This document shows, in pieces, positions 54,816 through 64,000 of a stretch of 64,000 nucleotides of DNA. The translations under genes were made by a program, and so were the position numbers. The DNA lies in the NCBI GenBank assembly GCA_963704825.1, contig CAVPHV010000003.1, forward strand, positions 315,617 through 379,616. Direction: 5' to 3'. The number at the start of each line of letters is the position of its first letter. The stretch's first letter is position 1. The DNA comes from CAVPHV01 sp963704825. GTDB taxonomy: Bacteria > Actinomycetota > Acidimicrobiia > Spongiisociales > UBA5794. The notes under the pieces are model-generated. The model was not told the origin of the DNA. It searched no databases and saw only the letters and a list, made by a program, of their open reading frames with translations.

Positions 54816-57586
54816 GTGACGGTGCGGGTGACGACGTTGAAGGGTGCGGGGGCGGGCCGCGTACTACACCGAGCACCTGCCCTCCTACTACCTCGACGGT
54901 GAGGAGCCGCCGGGTCGCTGGTTCGGCGCAGGGCGCCGACCGTCTCGGTCTCGACGGTGACGTCGATGCGGAGGCGTTTCTGGCGGTGATGGCCGGGGTC
55001 GATCCGGCGACGGGCGGGGTCTGGGTCGCCGGTTCGGGGAGGGGTCGGTGCGGGGCTATCGACGCCACGTTCTCGGCCCCGAAGTCAGTCTCGGTCCTGT
55101 TCGGTGTCGGCGACCGAGGTGCGGCGTCAGGTGGTGGAGGCGCACGACGCGGCGGTGGAGGCCGTGTTGGGGTGGGTCGAGACCCAGGCCCACACGCGGA
55201 TGCGTCTCGCGGCCACATCGTGTGTGTCGATGCCGAGGGGATCGTGGTGGCGGTGTTTCGTCAGCACACCAGTCGCCGACTCGACCCGCAGTTGCATACG
55301 CATGCGGTGATCGCCAACCGGGTAGCGGCACCCGACGGGCGGTGGCTTGCTCTCGATGCTCGCACGTTGAAGATGGATCAACGCACCCTGTCGGGGTTGT
55401 ATCACGCCACGTTGCGGACCGAGCTGACCCGCCGTCTCGGGGTCGCCTGGCATCCGCCGGTGAACGGGATCGCCGAGATCGCCGGTATCGACCCGGAGGT
55501 GTTGGCCGAGTTCTCGCAGCGCAGCGGCGAGGTGGAGCGGCGTGTCGAGGAGAAGCTGGCCCGGTTTCGTGCCGATCTTGGGCGGGAGCCGACCCGTCGG
55601 GAGCTGTGGCGTCTCGAGCGTGAAGCGGTCGTGGACAGCCGACCTGCCAAAGACAACACCCACACCCCGGGCGAGCTCCGCCACGAGTGGCGCGTTCGAC
55701 TGTCTGGCCTTGGGGTCGAACCCCGGGCGCTGGTGGCCAACGCCTCGGCTCAGGTCCGCCGAGCCGACGGGGATCGACCAGGAGTTGGCGTCGACGATGG
55801 TCGATGGGCGCTCGAAGCGCTGACGGAGCGCCAGTCGACATGGCGGCCCGCCGAACTGGTCCGGGAGCTCGCCGCCCAGGTCCCCACCGACGTCACCGTC
55901 GACCCGAACCAGCTGTGCGGGCTGCTGCAACGCCTCGCCGAACACACCGCCGCGGCACGCTGTGTCGACCTGTCCCCACCGGTCCCCGCCGATGTGGTGA
56001 CACGACGTGATGGGCGACCGGTCAGTGAGGCTGCGGTCGACCGGGTCCTCACCACTCAAGCCATCCTGGACGAGGAGGAACGGCTCCTCGAATGGGCCCA
56101 CCAACAACGCAAGCTCGCCGAGATCGTCGATCCGCGACCTCGAGGGCTTGTCATGGAGGGGTTGAGTCCAGGACAGGCCGAGGCCTGCGAGGCGGTAGCC
56201 GGTGTGACTCCGGTGGCGCTGATCGTTGGACCGGCCGGTTCGGGCAAGACCACCGCCCTCGCCCCCGCCGTCAAGCACCTCCAGGGTCGCGGCCAGGTGG
56301 TGTTTGGGGTCGCACCGACCGCGGCGGCCGCTGAAGTGCTCGCCACTGAAACCGCCGTAGCCGCCGACACCCTGGACAAACTGCTGCACGAACACTCCCG
56401 CCCCGACCGGCCACCTGCACCCGTCTATGACCTCCCGGGTGGGGCGACGGTGATCGTCGACGAAACCGGCACCGTCTCCACCCCCAAGTTGGCCGCCCTG
56501 GCCCGTCTGGCGGAGCAGCGGGCATGGCGCGTCGTCATGGTCGGTGACCCCCGCCAGTTCTCCGCTGTGGGCCGGGGCGGCATGTTCGCCCACCTCATCG
56601 ACACCCACGGCGCCATCGAACTCGACCAGATCCACCGCTTCACCCACCGCTGGGAACGCGACGCCTCGCGGCGGCTCCGCACCGGAGACGTCACCGTCCT
56701 AGCCGAATACCAGCGCCACGGCCGGCTCCACGACGGCACCCCACACCAAATGGAGACCGACATCATCGGCGCCTGGCACGAGGCCCGACAGCGGCGTGAG
56801 TCGGTGGCGTTGATGGCCAACACCAACGACACCGTCGCCCGCCTCAACCACCTCGCCCAACAGCGACGCATCACCAACGGTGAGCTCCACCCCGGCGGAC
56901 CCGCCCTCGACATCGCCGGGCAGCGGCTATTGGTCGGTGACGACGTGGTGACCCGCCGCAACCAACGCAGCCTACGAACCGACCGCGGGATGATGGTCAA
57001 GAACCGCGACCACTGGACCATCCAAGAGATCCACCCCGACGGCGCTGTCACGGTCGACGGCCACACCGGCACCGTCCACCTCCCCGCCGACTACGTCGTC
57101 GACCACCTCGAACTCGGGTACGCCCAGACCAGCCACGCCACCCAAGGCCGCACCGTCGACATCGGGCTGCTCCTCGTCGACGGCCCCACCGACAGTCGCG
57201 GCGTCTACACCCCGATGACCCGAGGCCGGTACGCCAACCACGCCTACGTCGTCTCAGACGAGAACCAAACCGCCGTCGACGTCCTCACCCAAGCGATCGG
57301 CCGGGACTGGATCGACCAACCCGCCATCACTCGAAGAACCGACGTAGGTATCGGAGACCAGCCACGCGCCCGGCTCCGCTCACGGTTGGGCGGTCGCCAC
57401 AGCGATTCGTTGGCTGATCCGCACCGCCAAGTGGGCAGCAACGACCTCGAGCCCCCCGGCAGCAATCGCGGGTTCAACAACGACCAGGCATGGCGGCAGG
57501 TCCAGGAGCGCATCAAGACGATCGAACAGCGACGTCGTGATGGCGATCGCAAACTCGGTCGAACCGACGATGGCATCGGACGCTGA
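54816..57586 (+). pseudogene. MobF relaxase-helicase (TrwC/TraA-like), several frameshifts
   Basis: The start GTG 54816 follows GGGAGG and gives VTVRVTTLKGAGAG. The catalytic Tyr region AYYTEHLPSYYLDGEEPP is in a second frame, and LGLDGDVDAEAFLAVMAGVD in a third. Another pair of shifts brackets EVRRQVVEAHDAAVEAVLGW (~55110-55222). From there one frame carries the His triad RLDPQLHTHAVIAN and the helicase: LIVGPAGSGKTTALAP, VIVDETGTVSTPKL, VGDPRQFSAVGRGG. The indels look like extra C (~54866), extra G (~54946), extra C (~55110) and missing G (~55222). The relaxase would nick oriT for transfer; as read here its catalytic end is destroyed. Confidence 0.85.
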
Positions 57587-57724
57587 CCAGGTATGCCCAG
57601 CCTTCCAGGTATTCCTGCGCTAGCGCCGATTGCCGGATCTCGGACGCGCACGAGCGCCCGCAGCGGTATCCCCGTCCGTTGTTCTGTGCGCATCACAGTT
57701 GTTCCTCTGAGGGGCCGGCTGTGG

Positions 57725-57919
57725 ATGCTGATCGGCGGATTGCGAAACGATTCTCCCGAGGGAGCGTGGTCGAATTTCTGGGCGGCACGCATGGACGGCG
57801 AACCTGACTACGCAAACCAGGTCGAGGGGCACAGACTCCAAGCCCGCGTCCACGAATCACGACTCCAGGAGCTGATCGGCCAGATGAGGATCTGGGCCCG
57901 GCGGGTCAGTCTGAGTTGA
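57725..57919 (+). CDS. Possible small protein after the relaxase
   Basis: 64 residues from ATG 57725, after GAGGGG. Sequence LRNDSPEGAWSNFWAARMDG then helical NQVEGHRLQARVHESRLQEL looks protein-like, but no family is recognised. It overlaps the end of the convergent lipoprotein gene by 14 bases. The frame is open back to 57593, without a better start. Confidence 0.35.
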   Translation: MLIGGLRNDSPEGAWSNFWAARMDGEPDYANQVEGHRLQARVHESRLQELIGQMRIWARRVSLS

Positions 57920-60689
57920 CGAGGGATACGAATGTCTCCATGTAGTCGATAGTGCTCCACAGCACCCAAACGTTTCCGGCGTCCGCAGTGATGTGCTGAA
58001 TCGGCTGATGAATGTCCGTCAACTCGGTCGCGTCGTTGGTTGCAGTATCGATCGAGTAGACGGCGCCGTATTCGGTGGCTACCCACAGGTCTTCGCTGTC
58101 CGAGGTGAGGCAACAGACGCCAGGACCGATAGGTATTGCCTCCTGTGCCCCCGTGGCGGGGTCGATACGGACGACCGACCCGTTCTCGTTATCCGTGACC
58201 CAGAGCTCTGGCTCGGTCACTGCGAGGTCACTTCCCGTGAAGGTGAGGTCGATGGGATCTCGTCGTACCGTGTTCGTTGTCGGGTCGATCTGGTACAGCT
58301 TGCGGGAGCCGAGTACCCACACGGAATCAGTTGTACCAGCAATATCAACGAGAGCGCCAGCCGCTGCCGTGTCGTCTCCGGGAGTCGCCCCGATCAGGAT
58401 CGTGGCAACGACCTGGCGTGTTGCTACGTCGATCCGCGATACCGTTCTGTCATCGCTATTGATCACCCAGACCGAGCCGCCTCCGTGCGCTACCGACGTG
58501 GGAGTCCTCCCCACCTCAACTGTGGTGATGAGTTCGAGGTCGTAGTTGGCGTGGCGGACGGTGTTCCCGTCCGGGCTGGTGAACCACACGCCGTCGCCGG
58601 TCACGGTCAGCCCGAAAGCGCCGAGCCAATCTGAAGCGGCCGCGACCCGGCGTTCAATCGGGTCGATCTTCAAGAGTTGCCCCGTCCCGAAGTTAGTCAC
58701 CCAGAGGGCGTCGGCGCCGGCCTCCAGCTCGACGGCGATACCGAAGTGCGTGTCAAGCTCGACGGTGTCAACCAGGCCGCGGGTCGCCAACACCTCGTCG
58801 GTGATGTCGAAAGGGCAGTGCATCGAGATCTCGGCAACGATCCGGTCGCGTACTTGTTCGCCCGCTGGGCCGTGCGCTTCCAGTTGACCGAGGCCGGCAC
58901 ACATCGACGCGTAGGTGTCGTCGCTCAGGTCGTAGGTGAGCTCGGCGACACAACCCAACGATTCGGCGGTGGTCATCAGGTCGCTACTTCCGGTCGCCAG
59001 TTCGTGTTCTTGCTCTGCCGCTGCGATCTGATCTTGTCGGGCTGCGTACTCCTCTGTCGTCAGATTTCCAATCTCGTCTAGCAGCCACTGGTAGTGATCG
59101 ATCTTCAGTGTCGCGAGGTCGTCACACGTGCGAACTCGATCGACAGCTCTGATTGCATCTGGGGGTTGAAACTCGATGGGCTTCCTCTCCTCGACACACG
59201 AGAAGTCGATCTCGGCACCCGGATCGCGGAGGAATGCGCGGGCAAGGTCCGAGGAGCACGGGTTGTGCCACACCTGCCAACCTGCCGAACCCGACAACTC
59301 GACGCAACGAGACCTGGACAGGGTGGCGCAGGTGTCGAACCCCTCGGAGGGAGGAGGATCGGCCGTGTACTCGCCAACAAGCACCAGCGCGGGCACGTCA
59401 CTCACGACCGGCTCGTTCTCGAGGGCCGATGCCTCTTGCACCTGCCAGCGTTCGCATATCTCAAAGAAGTGGTCCGGGGTGCCAGGGGCCAACGGACCTG
59501 CAGTGTCATGGACATGGCGAACCGCTTCTTGCTCTACGAACGGGATCTCCTCGGAGCAGTAGGCGGACATCCGGGCACCAGCGCCACTCCCGTCACCGGC
59601 AGGGCCATAACCGAACAGCTCCTCAAGGGCCCACGTATCGCCGTCGTGGACCTGGGTGAGGAGACACGGAATCCACGGAATCATGTCCATATCCACGATC
59701 CGGAGGACGCCGTTGACGATTCGGGCGCCATCGACCGTTACCTCGTAGCCGGGATCATCCGGTGGCTCGATGAAGATAGTGGGCCGAGCCTGCTCGTAGT
59801 GGTCGACGAGATTCCAGAACACAGCCTCAAGATCAGGGTACAGAGCGCTGCAGCGTGGCTCGGACGCACACGCCGAGAACAGCATGTCCAGGGTCCGCTG
59901 CCTACCCTCTATCCAACTGACCTCTGGATTGGCCTGCAGCGGATATGGCGAATCCAGGATTGCGGAACGGACCCCGTCGGGGTGGTCACGGAGCACTCGC
60001 AGAGCAACCAGTGCCCCCGATCCCACCGACATCACGTTCCATTCTGCGTACCCGAGCGCAGCGGCAAGATCGGCCACGTCGGCGGCGCTCTCAGTGCTGT
60101 TGTAGGCGTTCAGATCGATATCGTCGGCAACGAGGCGGTCCCTGCACACTCCGTATGCGGCGAGCATCCGATCCAACCACTCCTCATCAGATACGTCCTG
60201 CCCGCGCATGGCGAGTTGCGCGTCACCGACCTCGGCACATGCCAGAGAAGGCTCGGAATAGCCCGTGCCACGAGCGTCGAACAAGACCACACTGCGGTCT
60301 TGCGCCAGGGGCGCAATGAACCATTCGTAGTCGAGTGCGGTCCACTCCAGAGCTGGGCCTCCCAGCACCAGGATGAGAGGAGTCTCTGCCGGCTGCTCAC
60401 CCTTGGCTTCATACACACCAACATGAAGACGCACCGTGGAATCGCTTGAAGCGTCCCGTCGATTCTCGGGAACCGTGAGCCACCCACACGCCACATTGGC
60501 CGCTTCTGCAACCTCGAATTCGCAATCGCCGGGGTCGAACACGGAAGGGCGCAGAACCGGTTCTATGGCGGCCACCGCCGTTGTAGCGGAGGTTGACGGG
60601 AGACCGGCAACGGAATTGTCGCTGGCGCTACTACACGCCGCACCAAGCAAGGCACATGCCGCCACAAGGACCGAGAACCGGCGAAACAC
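57906..60689 (-). CDS. Lipoprotein: alpha/beta-hydrolase fused to a YncE-like beta-propeller
   Basis: 927 residues from GTG 60689 after GGAGG. Lipobox ALLGAACSSA. Residues ~50-500 resemble secreted TAP/SCO-type hydrolases: LILVLGGPALEW (oxyanion region), VVLFDARGTGYSEPSLAC, nucleophile segment WNVMSVGSGALVAL (Ser within M-S-V-G), and C-terminal His in GWQVWHNPC. A helical linker with Cys residues follows (~520-620). Residues ~640-927 form a 7-bladed-type propeller with repeated VWV/ITTVEVGRTPTSVAHG and LWVTDNENGSVVRIDPAT units. Fusion of the two is uncommon. Probably anchored outside the membrane. Confidence 0.8.
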   Translation of the reverse strand: MFRRFSVLVAACALLGAACSSASDNSVAGLPSTSATTAVAAIEPVLRPSVFDPGDCEFEVAEAANVACGWLTVPENRRDASSDSTVRLHVGVYEAKGEQPAETPLILVLGGPALEWTALDYEWFIAPLAQDRSVVLFDARGTGYSEPSLACAEVGDAQLAMRGQDVSDEEWLDRMLAAYGVCRDRLVADDIDLNAYNSTESAADVADLAAALGYAEWNVMSVGSGALVALRVLRDHPDGVRSAILDSPYPLQANPEVSWIEGRQRTLDMLFSACASEPRCSALYPDLEAVFWNLVDHYEQARPTIFIEPPDDPGYEVTVDGARIVNGVLRIVDMDMIPWIPCLLTQVHDGDTWALEELFGYGPAGDGSGAGARMSAYCSEEIPFVEQEAVRHVHDTAGPLAPGTPDHFFEICERWQVQEASALENEPVVSDVPALVLVGEYTADPPPSEGFDTCATLSRSRCVELSGSAGWQVWHNPCSSDLARAFLRDPGAEIDFSCVEERKPIEFQPPDAIRAVDRVRTCDDLATLKIDHYQWLLDEIGNLTTEEYAARQDQIAAAEQEHELATGSSDLMTTAESLGCVAELTYDLSDDTYASMCAGLGQLEAHGPAGEQVRDRIVAEISMHCPFDITDEVLATRGLVDTVELDTHFGIAVELEAGADALWVTNFGTGQLLKIDPIERRVAAASDWLGAFGLTVTGDGVWFTSPDGNTVRHANYDLELITTVEVGRTPTSVAHGGGSVWVINSDDRTVSRIDVATRQVVATILIGATPGDDTAAAGALVDIAGTTDSVWVLGSRKLYQIDPTTNTVRRDPIDLTFTGSDLAVTEPELWVTDNENGSVVRIDPATGAQEAIPIGPGVCCLTSDSEDLWVATEYGAVYSIDTATNDATELTDIHQPIQHITADAGNVWVLWSTIDYMETFVSLVNSD

Positions 60690-61237
60690 GGAGCCTCCGT
60701 ATCCTCTACCGACATCGTATCAACTCCTTGTGGACGTCGGTAGCTGCCCGGACGCTCTATTCCTTGGGGGAGCGACGGCAATGAGATCGTCGGAGACGCA
60801 GGCGATGGTGATCACCGGAGGATCAGCGCTTCCACATCGTCGGGGTGCCTTTCTATTCAATCGGTGAGTTCATGGCGAGCCGCTGTCGAGCGTTCCTCTG
60901 AAGGGCTGCGACGACTGGCGAGGCGCATGGGGCAGGACCCACCGGTCCACAAATCGAGGCGATGCTCGCGAGGCGACACTGTTGCTCGCCCCGCGTCGGC
61001 CATTTCCACCGCCCAGACTGGTCGATGCTGCGAGGCGCTAGCGGGTGACCGCCCCGTCCACAGCGCTACCTGTCGCCGATCACCAATTCGAGCGACATAA
61101 CGAGCACACTACTCAATCACGCGGATCGGCACGTCGGCGCTCGGTTACGCCTCCGACTTCTCGGTGAGCGAGCTGGCTAGGGTCTTCGTCGACCACAGCG
61201 GGTGCTGTCCATCATCCCGACGGAGGGAGTGATTGGT
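60690..61237. other. Intergenic region without a recognised gene
   Basis: About 550 bases between the divergent lipoprotein and methyltransferase genes. Short frames on both strands lack start signals and look non-coding. A TACGAT-like box on the minus strand at ~60716-60721 may belong to the lipoprotein promoter. Nothing else is evident. Confidence 0.5.
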
Positions 61238-61981
61238 GTGTACGACGAGATTGCCGACCTGTATCACCTGATCTATCAAGACTGGGACGAGGCGGTCTCG
61301 GCTCAGGCAACGGCTCTCGACGGGCTGATCCGACGCACTGTGGTCGATGCGAGATCGGTCCTCGACGTGTCCTGTGGTATCGGCACCCAAGCATTGGGCC
61401 TGGCAGGCCTGGGGTACCAGATGACAGCGTCAGACTTGTCGCCTGGCGCGATCGTTCGCGCCCATAAAGAAGCCGGCCGTCGAGGCCTAAGCGTGGCGTT
61501 CTCCGTGGCGGACATGTGTCATTGTTTCGCCCACCATGGCGGCGGTTTTGATGTCGTCCTGAGCGCCGACAACTCGCTCCCGCACCTGACCGGCACCGAT
61601 CTCGCGATCGCCGTTGAAGGTTTCTTCGCCTGCTTGCGGCCAGGTGGTGCCGTCATCATCGGGCTTCGCGACTACCGATCGGACGAAGACAGGACATCGC
61701 CGCAGGTATGGCCATACGGTTTTCGGAGTCACGAAGGCGACCGGTTCTATGTCTTCCAGACCCGAGATTGGCACGGCGATTCCTATGACGTGGCCATGTA
61801 CTTTGTTCGGGAACAAACCACCGACGCCCCAGCCCAGGTCGTCTCTGGCCGCAGCAGATACCACGCCCTGAGCATCGGCGAGCTCACTGCACTCTTGGCC
61901 GAAGCCGGTTTCGACAACATCGAGCGACTCGACAACATCTTGCATCAGCCGGTCATCGTTGCTCACCGCCCCGGCCAGTAG
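61238..61981 (+). CDS. SAM-dependent methyltransferase
   Basis: 247 residues from GTG 61238, 11 bases after GGAGGG; the frame continues upstream to 61202. Class I fold: YDEIADLYHLIYQDW, SAM-binding SVLDVSCGIGTQALGLAGLG, motif II DLSPGAIVRAHKEA, VVLSADNSLPHL, and LRPGGAVIIGLRDY. The target is unknown. No partner gene adjoins. Confidence 0.83.
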   Translation: MYDEIADLYHLIYQDWDEAVSAQATALDGLIRRTVVDARSVLDVSCGIGTQALGLAGLGYQMTASDLSPGAIVRAHKEAGRRGLSVAFSVADMCHCFAHHGGGFDVVLSADNSLPHLTGTDLAIAVEGFFACLRPGGAVIIGLRDYRSDEDRTSPQVWPYGFRSHEGDRFYVFQTRDWHGDSYDVAMYFVREQTTDAPAQVVSGRSRYHALSIGELTALLAEAGFDNIERLDNILHQPVIVAHRPGQ

Positions 61982-62208
61982 CGACTACCAGCGCCTACGC
62001 CGCCCGTATGCGCCCGAACTAGGGCGACTCGTCCGGCGCAGAAACCTGGTTCGCCGATCCGATCACCAAATCGGGGCGACAGCGCCCATCCTGCCGAATG
62101 CGCGAGATCGGCACCTCCAGGATCGCCCGTGGTCCGGGGCGAACGTCACGCTGCGAGAGCACGCGTAGGCCGGCTTCCTGTTCTGTTACTGCTCAGACCC
62201 CTTCAGCG

Positions 62209-62940
62209 CTAGACCGGACCAGCGTGCATGCGAGTCAACGACCGCCTATCCATCGGTCTTCGCGCCACGGCGGCCAACACGGCCTGGAGGGGCCGAGGCA
62301 TCCGGTCGGGGTGGAGTGAGAAGGTGAGCAGGCGGGCGTAGCGGAGGTTGCGGCGGGCGCCGGCACGTAGCCATCGGTGCATCTGGTCCTCGAAGGCTCG
62401 CCCACGCCACGTCGGCTGGTTCTGCAGGGTCCTGAATGAGCCGAGGTCGCCCTGGGACTCGAGGAGGCTCTCGATGGCTGCTCGATCAGTAGCACGGATG
62501 AGTTCTTGCTCGAGGTCGTCGACGCAGACGAAGAAGCCGAGTTGCTCCATCTCGAGTCGATTCTGGGGCGAGCCGATGCCGCCGGCTGCCAGGCCACGTC
62601 GAAAGAGTCGTTCCTCGCCTGCGTCACACATGCCTGTGATAGGAAGGCCCCTTCCCTTCGGTCCGAACTGGCCGAGGTAGCGTGATATCGCCTGGGCACC
62701 CCCAACTGGCACGATCACTGTGCGCTCTGCTTCGAGATTCCACGCTTGGCGTCCGGCCAGCGTTTCGAGCGCGATCTGATCGCTGATCCCCTCGACCAAT
62801 ATGACCGATCGGGCGGCCTCCGCCTTGGCGAGCGCAGCGGTCGTGGCCTCGATCGGAGCTTCGGGGCCACTGGGATACCCATCGAGAGCTTCCCGAGCTA
62901 GTTGACGACGCTGCGTTCTATCCACGAACTCCAGAATCAC
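62209..62940 (-). CDS. Stand-alone TOPRIM-domain protein (OLD-nuclease-like)
   Basis: 243 residues. The TOPRIM Glu motif is SVILVEGISDQIALETLAGR, with a later GLPITGMCDAGEERLFR in place of the usual D-x-D strand. The C-terminal ~90 residues are helical and Arg-rich. OLD-family nucleases pair this domain with an ABC ATPase; none is encoded here. Could be an orphan nuclease or a defence-related remnant. Confidence 0.7.
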   Translation of the reverse strand: MILEFVDRTQRRQLAREALDGYPSGPEAPIEATTAALAKAEAARSVILVEGISDQIALETLAGRQAWNLEAERTVIVPVGGAQAISRYLGQFGPKGRGLPITGMCDAGEERLFRRGLAAGGIGSPQNRLEMEQLGFFVCVDDLEQELIRATDRAAIESLLESQGDLGSFRTLQNQPTWRGRAFEDQMHRWLRAGARRNLRYARLLTFSLHPDRMPRPLQAVLAAVARRPMDRRSLTRMHAGPV

Positions 62941-63021
62941 ACGAGACGCCGAGAACCGCCAGCCGGTTTCGATTGACCTGAACCTGCCACACGCTCATCA
63001 GCGGGATCGGCTGTCGGCGGA

Positions 63022-63720
63022 CTACGGACTGGCGAGTTCGAACTCGTTGCCGCCGGGGTCCGCGAGAACCATGATGCGGTCCTCTCCGGGTTTGACGTAG
63101 GTAGCCCCGAGCGAGACCAGCCGGTCGGTCTCTTCTTGGCGTTCGCTGGTGACGAGGTAGAGGCGGTGTCTCCTTCTCACCTCTGGAGGGGCTGCCGGCT
63201 CGCCTCCCCACGATATCTTGGTTCCTCCGTCTGGTGACTGGATCGCAGTTTCCTGATCCTGGTCCCAGACCAGCGGCCACTCGACAGCCTTGCTCCAGAA
63301 CAGCCCGACATCCCGGGGGCCGTCGCATGCGAGTTCACCAAGGAAGCCGCAACCTGCCAGGAACCTGTTCTCGGGTTCGATCACACAGAATTCGTTGTCG
63401 TCAGGATCTGCCAAGACAATGTGACCCTCTTCGGGGGTTTGCCCGACGTTGAGGTGGCGAGCACCGAGATCGAGCGCCTTCTGGACCGTGGTCTGCTGAC
63501 CGGCGGCGGTGGTACTCGTGAGATGGAAATGGGCCAGGTTCGGCCCGGTCTTGGCGGCTGGGTTCGTGACGAACCGGAGGCCAAGCTTCGTGGGATCTCC
63601 GGGGAGCAGGACGCCTCCAGAGTGCTCGACGACTTCCCGGTCGAGCATGCTCCCCCAGAACTGACCCAGCCTGACAGGATCGCGAGCGTCGAGCGTCACT
63701 GCCAAGAGTCGTGAGGCCAT
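63022..63720 (-). CDS. VOC-superfamily protein, two-domain
   Basis: 232 residues, two glyoxalase-like halves: LLAVTLDARDPVRLGQFWGS ... EEGHIVLADPDDNEFCVIEP (1-~115) and ELACDGPRDVGLFWSKAVEW ... MVLADPGGNEFELASP (~125-232). The Asp-Pro-x-x-Asn-Glu-Phe motifs include metal-ligand Glu. Function unknown; relatives include resistance and ring-cleavage proteins. Confidence 0.8.
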   Translation of the reverse strand: MASRLLAVTLDARDPVRLGQFWGSMLDREVVEHSGGVLLPGDPTKLGLRFVTNPAAKTGPNLAHFHLTSTTAAGQQTTVQKALDLGARHLNVGQTPEEGHIVLADPDDNEFCVIEPENRFLAGCGFLGELACDGPRDVGLFWSKAVEWPLVWDQDQETAIQSPDGGTKISWGGEPAAPPEVRRRHRLYLVTSERQEETDRLVSLGATYVKPGEDRIMVLADPGGNEFELASP

Positions 63721-64000
63721 CAGCGAACCCTAGAGCGTGCGCTACGCCGAATAGCGCCGACCGGCACTGAGGCGTTCGTGACCTCCGATGAAGGCAAGCG
63801 CTCACGGTGGCGAGCCGGTCGGTGCACCGAACGGTTCGACGTGCACCAGCGGTGGATCAGCGGCATCCCGACGTAGCGTGGCACGTCGTTGATCGGTCCG
63901 GAGGGCGGATGCCGGCATCGGCTCACAGCGCGGTGCCTGTCAGGAAAGAACGCCGATCATCAAATCGGGTACACGAACGAGCAATCCGCAGAGTGTCCGA

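Larger units (their letters stand above)
52152..57600. mobile_element. Degenerate integrative mobilisable element at tRNA-Leu
   Basis: Bounded on the left by the tRNA-Leu fragment. Order: integrase (-), XRE regulator (-), excisionase-like HTH (+), MobF relaxase (+, frameshifted). This is the gene set of actinobacterial integrative or mobilisable elements. The right end is not marked by a visible second att site or intact tRNA-Leu; the boundary near 57.6 kb is set by the end of the relaxase and is approximate. No replication or conjugation-channel gene is seen. Confidence 0.6.

Noticed and set aside
63721..64000. Gene at the right edge
   Set aside because: Short frames on both strands are Arg-rich, lack ribosome-binding sites and resemble no family.

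Overview
The window is a GC-rich, gene-dense bacterial chromosome segment, most probably from an uncultured actinobacterium of the class Acidimicrobiia. The evidence is frequent GTG starts and leaderless-looking promoters, lipoproteins with Thr/Glu-rich linkers after the lipobox, a mycothiol-dependent isomerase-family protein (MDMPI), and a deazaflavin (F420)-type nitroreductase. The taxonomic call is an inference; there is no rRNA in the window.

Layout. 1-6 kb: a partial gene and a DUF6788-like small protein, then an envelope-glycan group (large membrane protein, GtrA flippase, GT2 glycosyltransferase, phosphomannomutase) with Trm112-like and S-adenosylhomocysteine hydrolase genes. 7-16 kb: a housekeeping run on the plus strand: comF (frameshifted), long-form hpf, a LuxR-type response regulator, secA (frameshifted), prfB with its programmed +1 frameshift, and ftsE-ftsX-smpB. 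15.5-21.5 kb: a thioredoxin-like protein, a DMT transporter, a deoxyribosyltransferase/deoxynucleoside-kinase fusion, tmRNA (ssrA) followed by two tandem 55-bp hairpin units, a cupin, a broken ABC ATPase next to a third copy of the hairpin unit, and a TetR regulator. 21.6-25.8 kb: poly-gamma-glutamate synthesis genes pgsC (internally duplicated) and pgsB, and an orphan sugar-binding lipoprotein. 26-37 kb: mixed metabolic genes (YbaK, MFS, MDMPI, two metallo-beta-lactamase-fold hydrolases, cNMP-binding protein, JAMM protease, rph-rdgB, orphan ABC ATPase, lycopene-cyclase-like protein) separated by several small repeat structures.

37-48 kb: a 1330-residue protein with the domain order of soluble adenylyl cyclase (two cyclase domains, AAA NTPase, TPR), an MpaB-like oxygenase, a phenylacetate-CoA-ligase-like enzyme, and a tightly coupled five-gene operon of an NMT1/Tau-type ABC transporter ending in a second class III cyclase. 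With the cNMP-binding protein at 31.4 kb the window holds both makers and a possible reader of cyclic nucleotides.

48-64 kb: accessory DNA. A 3' fragment of tRNA-Leu(UAG) at 52.15 kb sits beside a tyrosine integrase, an XRE regulator, an excisionase-like HTH protein and a MobF relaxase with several frameshifts: a degenerate integrative mobilisable element. A 78-bp piece of integrase-like sequence is also present 2.3 kb to the left. The right end holds an alpha/beta-hydrolase/beta-propeller lipoprotein, a methyltransferase, a stand-alone TOPRIM protein and a VOC protein. The last 280 bases show no convincing gene. Frameshifts in secA, comF and the relaxase mean either sequence errors or decay; secA and comF look like errors, the relaxase could be either.
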